A stretch of DNA of 13,473 nucleotides from JBASRP01 sp044866075 (GTDB lineage Bacteria > Actinomycetota > AC-67), in assembly GCA_044866075.1 (NCBI GenBank), contig JBIOTQ010000147.1, positions 1 through 13,473 on the forward strand, read 5' to 3'. Positions 7,630 to 13,473 of this stretch are shown in pieces. Each line of letters opens with the position of its first letter. Positions within the stretch are counted from its first letter, which is position 1. A model generated the notes under the pieces. It saw nothing but the letters and a program-made list of their open reading frames with translations. It was not told the DNA's origin and did not search any database. The translations under genes and the position numbers were made by a program.

Positions 7630-8715
7630 GTGATCAGGATCAGGCGCGGAAAGGCGCTCGAGGTCGACCGTTCGCGCCCGGGTGTGTTTTCGATCGTGGT
7701 CGAGGTCGAGGGCTCGAAGGCGCGTGCGATCGCGTACGAGGAGCTGACCGGAGCGGTCTCGCCGGGCGACACGCTCATCCTCAACACCGGCGCCGTCGCG
7801 CTCGGGCTGGGCACCGGCGGAGTGCACTTCGTCATCGCGGTCGAGGGCGGCGCCGACACCGATCCGTCCGGTTCGGGGCACGCGATGAAGCTGCGCTACA
7901 CGCCCGTGCAGCACGCGGTTCTTCCGGTCGAGGAAACGCATCGCGGCCATCTCGATGCGTTCCAGGGTCTCGAGGGGTTCCCGATCATCGTCGCGTCGCT
8001 CCACAGCGCGCTGGCGCCCGCGTGTATCGCGGCCAAAGTCGCGCGCCCGGAGGCGCACGTGGCCTTCGTGATGACCGACGGCGGCGCGTTGCCGATCGCG
8101 TTCAGCGAGATCGTCGCGACGCTGAAGGACGCCGGTCTGCTGGACGTCACGATCACGACGGATCAGGCCTTCGGCGGCGACCTCGAAGCGGTCAACAAGT
8201 TCACCGGCATGATCGCAGCACGGACCGTGAGCCAGTCCGACGTCGTGATCATCGGAGCCGGGCCCGGGCACCTCGGGACGGCGTCCCGATACGGGTTCGC
8301 GTCGATGGAGACGGGCGAGGTCGTCAACGCCGTCGCGGCGCTCGGGGGCCGCGCGATCCTCGCGCCCCGGCTCTCGTTCGCCGACGAGCGCAGCCGTCAT
8401 CACGGACTGTCGCACCACACGGTCACGGCTCTGGGCGTCGCGGCGCTCGCCGGCGCCGAGATCGCTTTGCCGCCTCTCTCGCCGGAGCGGCGCGAAGCGA
8501 TCGTCGCGCGGCTCGAGGAGGCGAAGCTGCTCGACTTCCATCGCCTCGTCGAGGTGGATCTCGGCGAGGAGGTCGAGGACGCGTTGCGGTCGGCAGAGGT
8601 GCCGCTCACGAGCATGGGACGATCGTTCGCCGACGACCCCGATTACTTCCGCGCGGCCGCGGCCGCGGCCGTGCTCGCCGTCCGCGGCAACGACGCGGTA
8701 GCCTCGCGGTCGTGA
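7630..8715 (+). CDS. DUF3866 family protein
   Basis: The 361-residue product matches my memory of DUF3866, a family of unknown function in actinobacteria and some clostridia. The N-terminal part (1-75) looks like a beta domain (VFSIVVEVEGSKARAIAYEEL, then GDTLILNTGAVALGLGTGG). The central part alternates strands and helices with conserved stretches: VASLHSALAPACIA (121-134), MTDGGALPIAFSE (148-160), and VVIIGAGPGHLGT (205-217), a glycine-rich loop. There is no signal peptide, so it is probably cytosolic. The frame is open much further upstream (from 6955), but that part is antisense to pafB. The GTG at 7630 is chosen from the -10 box spacing and from where conservation appears to begin. The stop overlaps the next gene as GTGA, which links this protein to the candidate selenoprotein. 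No function can be given. Confidence 0.82.
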   Translation: MIRIRRGKALEVDRSRPGVFSIVVEVEGSKARAIAYEELTGAVSPGDTLILNTGAVALGLGTGGVHFVIAVEGGADTDPSGSGHAMKLRYTPVQHAVLPVEETHRGHLDAFQGLEGFPIIVASLHSALAPACIAAKVARPEAHVAFVMTDGGALPIAFSEIVATLKDAGLLDVTITTDQAFGGDLEAVNKFTGMIAARTVSQSDVVIIGAGPGHLGTASRYGFASMETGEVVNAVAALGGRAILAPRLSFADERSRHHGLSHHTVTALGVAALAGAEIALPPLSPERREAIVARLEEAKLLDFHRLVEVDLGEEVEDALRSAEVPLTSMGRSFADDPDYFRAAAAAAVLAVRGNDAVASRS

Positions 8716-9770
8716 TCATCGATTCGCTCGACGTCGACGTCGCCGAATTCGAACGGCGCACCGGCTGGGCGCTCAAGCCGCAAGGCGCGTGCAAGGCGGA
8801 GATGTGCGTCCCCCTCTTCCAGCCTGTGGCGCAGCGCGTCGACGCGCGACTGCTCTCGGAGCGTTTGGGGATGCCGCTCGTCGCCGACGAGAAGCACGGT
8901 ATCTGGGCGCTCGGACCCGACGGCGTCTCAGGACGCGCACTCGCGAGCGCCGAGGCCCCCGAGCTCGTCCTCCCGGACCGCGACGGAGCCGAGTTCCGCC
9001 TCTCGTCGCTCCGGGGCCTGAAGGTCTTCCTGCTCGCCTGGGCCTCCTGGTGAGGCTGCCGCTTCGACCTGCCCGTGTGGCAGGAGGTGCGGCAAGAGCT
9101 GCGGCCGAAGGGCCTGGAGGTCGTCACGATCGCGCTCGACGTCGGGGGTGTGGACGCGGCCGCGCACTTCATCGATCGCGCGAACCCCGAGCATCCGTCC
9201 CTGATCGATCAGCAGCACTTGCTCGATGAGCTGTTCGGCGTCGTCAACGTCCCGAGCGGGATCTGGATCGACGAGGACGGCATGATCGTGCGGCCGCCCG
9301 AGCCGGCGTGGCCGGGCCGGGCCGTCTTCCGGGAGAAGATCCCGAAAGAGATGCCGCCCGACGCCGACCCCTGGGTCGTGAAGGCGCTGAACCTCACGAA
9401 GCAGCTCCGGCACGACCCCGAGCGCTACCTCGCGGCACTCCGCGACTGGGCCGACAACGGCGCCTCGAGCCGCTTCGCGCTTTCTCCCGACGAGGTGGTC
9501 GCGCGCTCGCGCCCACGCCCGCCGGAGGCGGCCGAAGCGGCGGCGCACTTCGAGCTCGGCCAGCACCTCCACCGCCTCGGCTTCGCCGACGACGCCGTCC
9601 CGCACTTCCGCGAGGCGCATCGTTTGCAGCCCGACAACTGGACCTACAAGCGGCAGGCGTGGTCGTTCGTGGACGTGCTGCAACGACCGACGGACGTATA
9701 CGAAGGCGACTGGGCCGGCGACGTCGAGAAGTTCGGCCCGGAGAACTACTACCCGGCGTCCGACATCTAG
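8712..9770 (+). CDS. Candidate selenoprotein: thioredoxin-fold redoxin with Sec114 and C-terminal TPR-like region
   Basis: This is read as one 352-residue protein with the TGA at 9051-9053 decoded as selenocysteine. The N-terminal region (1-80) has the pair Cys27/Cys32 (GACKAEMCVPL). A TlpA/ResA-like redoxin domain follows: APELVLPDRDGAEFRLSSLRG (82-102), the strand KVFLLAWASW, then Sec114-Gly-Cys116-Arg, and a likely cis-proline at 181 (VNVPSGIW). Residues 274-308 resemble a TPR helical pair. TGA occupies the position of the catalytic cysteine in related proteins, and sense coding continues without a shift on both sides. A SECIS-like hairpin follows it. The expected role is thiol-disulfide or peroxide chemistry using a Sec-x-Cys pair. 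No signal peptide is seen, so it is probably cytosolic. The GTG start overlaps the DUF3866 stop. Without Sec insertion only a 113-residue fragment would form. The alternative is a C-to-A sequencing change in a cysteine codon. Confidence 0.8.
9051..9053 (+). other. In-frame TGA, probable selenocysteine codon
   Basis: TGA lies between WASW and GCRFDLP in an otherwise open frame running from 8712 to 9770. In TlpA/ResA-like redoxins the residue after W-A-x-W is the nucleophilic cysteine, whose codon (TGC or TGT) differs from TGA by one base. Confirmation requires selA, selB, selC and selD elsewhere in the genome. Confidence 0.78.
9057..9094 (+). promoter_or_regulatory. Candidate bacterial SECIS element
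   Basis: Three bases after the TGA begins a two-part hairpin. The lower stem pairs TGCCGC (9057-9062) with GCGGCA (9089-9094), six pairs. An internal loop follows (TTCGA against AGGT). The upper stem pairs CCTGCC (9068-9073) with GGCAGG (9079-9084), six Watson-Crick pairs. The apical loop is CGTGT (9074-9078), with G at 9075 and T at 9076. Bacterial SECIS elements are stem-loops just inside the coding region with a loop G, usually as GU, roughly 16-37 bases after the UGA; here it is about 22. It should recruit SelB with Sec-tRNA. Folding energy was not computed. Confidence 0.68.
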
Positions 9771-10942
9771 TCGCCGCTCGGAGGCGGCAGCGCTTCCATC
9801 CCAAATCGTTCGGCCATGACGCGGAGATCGTGTCGATCGCGCTCCGTCCACTCGTAGCCGAGGTGGAACCTCAGCTGTAGGTCCGCGCTGAGGCACCGAA
9901 CCTCGTGGCCCGCGATCTCGCCCCGAGCCGTGAGATCATCGGCCGGGTAGCGGCCCCATCGTCGGGCGGAGTCGGAGAGTTGCTGCCATCCGTTGCCTCG
10001 CCGATCGAACAGCAGCGGATGCAGATCGATCGTGCGGCCGTCGAGGTCCTTCAGGACGTATCGGGCGGGCGCGCCCGGCCGCGTGTCGCGATCATGACGG
10101 TAGCCGAGTCCGGCGAGGATCTGCCGCGCCGTTTCGATCGTCCCGCGATCGACGGCGAGGTCCAGGTCGCGATGAGGCCGCGTTTGCTCTCCCACGAGCG
10201 CGTCGATGCCCCACCCGCCCTCGACCCATGCGTTCACGCCGCCGTCATGCAGCCGTTGCATGATCGCAACGACGTCCCCTCCCTCCATCGCGACGTCGGA
10301 GCCCCCGGATCGTGGTACATCGGTCGCCGCGATGAGGCCCTTTTCGTTGAGGACCCATCGACCATGCGATGCGGCTTCCGCATGAGCGGTTGACAGCGCA
10401 GCGGCTGCATCGGCACCCGCGACGGCCACGACATCTCCCCGCTCGCGATGCGCGTCGGAGGTTCGCATCCAGAAATCGGCTTCCCACGTCCACCTGCGTG
10501 CCGCCCGTTCCCTGAGGACGTGCGGAAACGTTGGACGCGGCAGCTTCCCGACGAGGACGCGACCCAGGGCGAGTTCGCCGACGAGCGCGTAGGTGGGCAT
10601 GCCGACGAGGTAACCCGGGACGCGACGGATATCGAACTCTCCTCGTTCTGCTCTCGAAAGCTCGGTCTCGACGAGCGCGAGATCTCGATAGATGAGATCC
10701 ACTTTGACGCCGTCGACGCGCAGCCACGCGCCGCCGTGCATCGGTTCGGCCCAATCTCCCGGAGCGAAGACCTCGCCCTCGAAGCCGAGCGCCCGGACGT
10801 CCCCCGGGTCGAGGTCGCCGCGGTAGTAGACGCCGAAATCCCAGTCGGAGTTTTCGCGGTGCGTTCCTTGGGCGCGCGATCCCCCCAGCGAGACGGCTAC
10901 CACACCCGGGATGCGCGACAGAGTTTGCGCGAGAGATTCCAT
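9767..10942 (-). CDS. Tandem nucleotidyltransferase-domain protein (possible natural fusion)
   Basis: The start is the ATG at 10942, preceded by AGGAGG at five bases, giving 391 residues; a longer frame to 10966 adds eight residues upstream of this site. Domain one (about 1-205) has the polymerase-beta-type signature GGSRAQG (20-26) with the DxD pair Asp33/Asp35 (NSDWDFGVYY) and a third acidic residue at Asp82. Domain two (about 219-391) resembles aminoglycoside ANT(2'') and lincosamide LinA-type transferases: EGGWGIDALVGEQTRPHRDLDL, with Asp259/Asp261 and a third acid at Asp306 (TIDLHP). Met219 at the junction could be the former start of a separate gene. Both active sites look complete. Such enzymes transfer nucleotides to small molecules, sometimes antibiotics, but no resistance can be claimed. 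The strong ribosome site contrasts with the leaderless neighbours. The 3' end overlaps the selenoprotein gene by four bases. Confidence 0.82.
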   Translation of the reverse strand: MESLAQTLSRIPGVVAVSLGGSRAQGTHRENSDWDFGVYYRGDLDPGDVRALGFEGEVFAPGDWAEPMHGGAWLRVDGVKVDLIYRDLALVETELSRAERGEFDIRRVPGYLVGMPTYALVGELALGRVLVGKLPRPTFPHVLRERAARRWTWEADFWMRTSDAHRERGDVVAVAGADAAAALSTAHAEAASHGRWVLNEKGLIAATDVPRSGGSDVAMEGGDVVAIMQRLHDGGVNAWVEGGWGIDALVGEQTRPHRDLDLAVDRGTIETARQILAGLGYRHDRDTRPGAPARYVLKDLDGRTIDLHPLLFDRRGNGWQQLSDSARRWGRYPADDLTARGEIAGHEVRCLSADLQLRFHLGYEWTERDRHDLRVMAERFGMEALPPPSGD

Positions 10943-10947
10943 GTGAC

Positions 10948-10953
10948 CCTCCT
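10948..10953 (-). promoter_or_regulatory. Strong Shine-Dalgarno site of the nucleotidyltransferase gene
   Basis: AGGAGG on the minus strand lies five bases before the ATG at 10942. It decides that start over the ATG at 10966, and it is the best ribosome site in the window. Confidence 0.7.
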
Positions 10954-11024
10954 CGGCACAGAACAACGCCTACGGTCGAGGCGTTCGGCCAGAAGAGGCT
11001 TAGGTCACATGGCTCGTTCAGACG

Positions 11025-12383
11025 TTACATCAGCGCGATCAGCTTCTCCACGCGCTCGTCGTGCGCCTTGAACGGATCCTTGCAGAGGACCGTGCGCTGT
11101 GCCTGGTCGTTGAGCTTCAGGTGCACCCAGTCCACCGTGAAGTCGCGGCGCCGCTCCTTCGCCGTACGGATGAACTCACCGCGCAGGCGCGCGCGCGTCG
11201 TCTGCGGCGGCTCCCGCATCGCCGTCTCGATCTTCGCCTCGTCGAGCACACGCTCCATGTGCCCCCGGCGCTGCAGCAGGTAGTAGAGCCCGCGCCGCCG
11301 GTTCACGTCGTGGTAGGCGAGATCGAGCAGCGCCACTTTCGGGTGCGCGAGCGAGTACCCGTGCTTGGCGCGGTACTGCTCGATCAGATGCAGCTTCGTC
11401 ACCCAGTCGAGCTTCCCATCTAGGGGATCGAGGTCCTGCGCCTCGAGCGACTTCAAGGCCTCCTCCCACATCCCGAGGATCTTCGTCGCGAAGCCGTTGA
11501 TCCCGCGGCGATCGACGAACTTCCGTGCCCGGTCGAAGTACTCCATCTGGATCTCGATCGCGCTCATCTCGCGGCCGCTGACGAGCTTCACGCGGCGGCG
11601 ACAGGTGATGTCGTGGGAGATCTCGCGGATCGCGCGGATCGGGTTCTCGAGGGTGAGGTCGCGCATGACCGTTCCCTCCTCGACCATGCGCAGGATCAGG
11701 TCCGTCGCACCGATCTTCATGAGCATGGTGTACTCGCTCATGTTCGAATCTCCGACGATCACATGCAGGCGGCGGTAACGCTCGGCGTCGGCGTGCGGCT
11801 CGTCGCGCGTGTTGATGATCGGACGGCTGCGCGTCGTCGCGCTCGAGACGCCCTCCCAGATGTGCTCCGCGCGCTGCGCGAGGCAGAACAACGCGCCGCG
11901 CGGTGTTTGCAGAACCTTGCCGGCGCCCGCGAAGACCTGCCGCGTCACGAAGAACGGGATCAGGATGTCGGCGAGCTTCTGGAACTCGCCGTAGCGCGAC
12001 ACGAGGTAGTTCTCGTGACACCCGTAGGAGTTCCCCGCCGAGTCGGTGTTGTTCTTGAAGAGGTAGATGTCGCCGGAGATGCCCTCCTCGTGCAAACGGT
12101 GCTCGGCCGCGGCGAGCAGCCCTTCGAGGATCCTCTCCCCCGCCTTGTCGTGCGCGACCAGGTCGGGGATGTCGTCGCATTCGGGGGTCGCGTACTCGGG
12201 ATGGGAGCCGACGTCGAGGTAGAGACGGGCGCCGTTCTCCAGGAAGACGTTCGACGAGCGGCCCCAGGACACGACGCGCCGGAACAGATAGCGCGCGACC
12301 TCGTCAGGCGACAGGCGGCGCTGCCCGCGGAACGTGCACGTGACTCCGTACTCGTTCTCGAGGCCGAAGATACGGCGTTCCAT
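11025..12383 (-). CDS. pafA: Pup--protein ligase PafA
   Basis: The 452-residue protein is the enzyme that uses ATP to activate the C-terminal glutamate of Pup and joins it to lysines of target proteins, marking them for the proteasome. It belongs to the carboxylate-amine ligase (glutamine synthetase-like) family and is of normal length. The start MERRIFGLENEYGVTC holds the metal-binding Glu9, and LYLDVGSHPEYATPEC holds Asp57, the catalytic base in mycobacterial PafA. GNSYGCHENYLVSRYGEF and IVGDSNMSEYTMLMKIGAT are further family blocks. It is PafA and not the depupylase Dop: the length, the N-terminus and the absence of Dop's extra loop fit the ligase. Pup and the proteasome genes are not in the window. 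The next gene on this strand is the nucleotidyltransferase 82 bases away, not pafB as is usual. A TACACT box seven bases before the ATG suggests a leaderless mRNA. Confidence 0.96.
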   Translation of the reverse strand: MERRIFGLENEYGVTCTFRGQRRLSPDEVARYLFRRVVSWGRSSNVFLENGARLYLDVGSHPEYATPECDDIPDLVAHDKAGERILEGLLAAAEHRLHEEGISGDIYLFKNNTDSAGNSYGCHENYLVSRYGEFQKLADILIPFFVTRQVFAGAGKVLQTPRGALFCLAQRAEHIWEGVSSATTRSRPIINTRDEPHADAERYRRLHVIVGDSNMSEYTMLMKIGATDLILRMVEEGTVMRDLTLENPIRAIREISHDITCRRRVKLVSGREMSAIEIQMEYFDRARKFVDRRGINGFATKILGMWEEALKSLEAQDLDPLDGKLDWVTKLHLIEQYRAKHGYSLAHPKVALLDLAYHDVNRRRGLYYLLQRRGHMERVLDEAKIETAMREPPQTTRARLRGEFIRTAKERRRDFTVDWVHLKLNDQAQRTVLCKDPFKAHDERVEKLIALM

Positions 12384-12390
12384 CCCGGGC

Positions 12391-12396
12391 AGTGTA
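12391..12396 (-). promoter_or_regulatory. -10 box of pafA (probable leaderless promoter)
   Basis: TACACT on the minus strand ends seven bases before the pafA ATG, and no Shine-Dalgarno site intervenes (the bases are GCCCGGG). This fits a leaderless actinobacterial transcript. No convincing -35 hexamer is seen. Confidence 0.48.
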
Positions 12397-12432
12397 GCGC
12401 CGGCCGGAACGACCGTACGGGGTGGGCGGGGT

Positions 12433-12449
12433 GGAACCGAGGCGGTTCC
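12433..12449. repeat. Perfect inverted repeat between pafA and lgt
   Basis: GGAACCG and CGGTTCC pair perfectly (7 bp) around the three-base loop AGG. The site lies in the 90-base divergent region, just upstream of the lgt -10 box and behind the pafA promoter. It could be an operator for a dimeric regulator of either gene. No specific regulator is recognised. Confidence 0.4.
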
Positions 12450-12461
12450 CCAAGCTCAGCA

Positions 12462-12467
12462 TAAAAT
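12462..12467 (+). promoter_or_regulatory. -10 box of lgt (probable leaderless promoter)
   Basis: TAAAAT ends six bases before the GTG at 12474, within the most AT-rich short stretch of this intergenic region. No Shine-Dalgarno site is present. The spacing would put the transcript start at the GTG. The inverted repeat at 12433-12449 covers the place where a -35 box would lie. Confidence 0.5.
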
Positions 12468-12473
12468 CGGGCG

Positions 12474-13343
12474 GTGCTTTCGGTGATCAGGTGGCACGCC
12501 TACCCGAGCGTCGACCTCGGGCCCATCAATCTGTCCCCTCACGGGATCGGGATCGCCGTCGGATACGCCCTCGGAGGCACGCTGATGGCCCGGCGCGCCG
12601 AGAGATGGGGCATCTCCCGCGACCACGTCTGGAACATGCTGATGCGGGCGGTCGTCGGCGTCATCATCGGCGCGCGGGTCTTCTACGTCGTCGGCCACTT
12701 CGGCGACTACTGGCCGAACGTCGTCGACATCGTGAAGGTGTGGCAGGGCGGGGTCGTCTTCTACGGCGGCGTGTTCGGCGGGATCGCCGCGGCGTATCCG
12801 TACATGCGGAAGCACGGCCTGGCGTTTTGGAGCGTCATGGACGCCGCCGCGCCGGGCTTCCCCCTCGGGTTGATCTTCGGGCGCATCGGGGACCTGATCG
12901 TCGGCGATCATCTCGGTGGCGCGTCGACGCTCCCGTTCGCGTTCCGCTTCTACCCGTACAACGGGTCGGGTCAGATCGGACGCTTCGTCGCGCACCCGAA
13001 CCCCTCACCCGCCTGTTTCACCAGCGGCTGCCACCAGACCGCCCTCTACGACTGGTGGAACGTTCTGGTCCTGCTTCCGGTCGTGCTGTGGGTCGCGCGC
13101 AAGCCGAGACCGCCGGGGTTCCTGATCATGTTCACGGCGACCTGGTATGGGAGCGTCCGCTTCTTCGTCGACTTCGCGCGCGACGCGCAGACCTACCTGG
13201 GGCTTCGCGGGACGCAGTGGGTGTCGCTGGCGCTCTTCCTCGGCGGGTCGGCCTATCTGATCCGGCTCGCGCGGCGCGGCCGCGCAGAACCGCAGCCGGA
13301 CGCCGTTGATCCGGAATCGGTGCCCGAACGCCCCGAGCCGTAG
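12474..13343 (+). CDS. lgt: Prolipoprotein diacylglyceryl transferase (Lgt), divergent
   Basis: The 289-residue membrane protein moves a diacylglycerol group from phosphatidylglycerol to the lipobox cysteine of pre-lipoproteins. It has about seven hydrophobic segments, as in the family. The N-terminal SPHGIGIAVGYALGG, the GGVVFYGG stretch (92-99) and the signature GRIGDLIVGDHLG (136-148) identify it. The C-terminal YGSVRFFVDFARD (225-237) matches the family's last conserved block. It departs from E. coli Lgt at key sites: Asn146 is Asp140 here, Glu151 is Asp145, Glu243 is Asp233, and the HGG histidine is Tyr97. Arg137 and Arg229 are kept. The C-terminal 20 residues are a proline- and glutamate-rich tail. 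The GTG at 12474 is chosen because of the -10 box six bases before it; the GTG at 12483 is an alternative. It diverges from pafA. Confidence 0.9.
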   Translation: MLSVIRWHAYPSVDLGPINLSPHGIGIAVGYALGGTLMARRAERWGISRDHVWNMLMRAVVGVIIGARVFYVVGHFGDYWPNVVDIVKVWQGGVVFYGGVFGGIAAAYPYMRKHGLAFWSVMDAAAPGFPLGLIFGRIGDLIVGDHLGGASTLPFAFRFYPYNGSGQIGRFVAHPNPSPACFTSGCHQTALYDWWNVLVLLPVVLWVARKPRPPGFLIMFTATWYGSVRFFVDFARDAQTYLGLRGTQWVSLALFLGGSAYLIRLARRGRAEPQPDAVDPESVPERPEP

Positions 13344-13388
13344 GTCCGCTCGCAGGACCCGCGCCTCTTCCGCCGAACCGATTGACCC

Positions 13389-13473
13389 ATGAGACGGCTT
13401 TGGCCCTCGCTCGCCGCCGTCGTGGTTCTCGTCGCGCCGGTCGCGCATGCCGCGAGCGGAGGCGACGCGGTGG
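13389..13473 (+). CDS. Start of an exported protein (cut by the window end)
   Basis: Only 28 residues are visible. They form a typical signal peptide: basic start (MRRLW), a hydrophobic core (SLAAVVVLVAPV) and an AHA-A cleavage site, followed by SGGDAV. There is no lipobox cysteine, so it is not an Lgt substrate as far as can be seen. It begins 45 bases after lgt on the same strand and may share its transcript. There is no clear ribosome site. Function cannot be judged. Confidence 0.55.
   Translation, partial: MRRLWPSLAAVVVLVAPVAHAASGGDAV

Noticed and set aside
9075..9770. A separate gene starting at GTG 9075
   Set aside because: It would begin inside the active-site helix of a thioredoxin fold, with no ribosome site, and is in the same frame as the upstream fragment with only the TGA between them. 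One Sec-containing protein explains it better.
8712..9770. Pseudogene by nonsense mutation
   Set aside because: The frame after the TGA is fully open for 238 codons with intact fold features, and the stop sits at the one position where Sec is expected, followed by a SECIS-like hairpin.
9767..10942. Calling the nucleotidyltransferase an antibiotic resistance gene
   Set aside because: Similarity to ANT(2'')/LinA-like enzymes is at the fold and motif level only; many such proteins have other or unknown substrates.

Overview
The window is GC-rich bacterial DNA, most likely from an uncultured or deeply branching member of the Actinomycetota. The basis is a Pup ligase (PafA), a PafB/PafC pair of WYL regulators, several start codons that sit directly behind a -10 box as in leaderless actinobacterial mRNAs, and a sortase-like cell-wall anchor. 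No tRNA, rRNA, CRISPR array or transposase was seen. No gap between genes exceeds 300 bases; the two longest (792-1002 and 1336-1546, about 210 bases each) hold no gene that I can support.

Layout. 21-791 (-): secreted wall-anchored protein with a Ser/Pro/Thr stalk. 1003-1335 (-): small zinc-ribbon protein. 1547-5031 (+): two sensor histidine kinases overlapping by ATGA, with no response regulator beside them. 5053-7557 (-): pafB, pafC and a dihydrofolate-reductase-like protein, tightly packed. 7630-9770 (+): a DUF3866 protein followed, with a GTGA overlap, by a thioredoxin-fold protein whose frame is crossed by a single TGA. 9767-10942 (-): a protein made of two nucleotidyltransferase domains. 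11025-12383 (-): pafA. 12474-13343 (+): lgt. 13389-end (+): start of an exported protein.

The most important observation is the TGA at 9051-9053. It falls exactly where a thioredoxin-like protein has its active-site cysteine (WASW-U-G-C-R). It is followed by a two-part hairpin whose apical loop carries GU about 22 bases downstream, as expected of a bacterial SECIS element. I therefore annotate 8712-9770 as one 352-residue candidate selenoprotein, where a standard gene caller would report two fragments.

The second theme is the Pup-associated locus. In well-known actinobacteria pafA, pafB and pafC lie together. Here pafA and pafBC are on the same strand but are separated by the nucleotidyltransferase gene and by the oppositely oriented DUF3866-selenoprotein pair. 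Four genes (pafA, lgt, pafB and the DUF3866 gene) have a TANNNT box 6-8 bases before the start codon, in two divergent promoter regions. The nucleotidyltransferase gene instead has a strong AGGAGG site, so it may have a different history.
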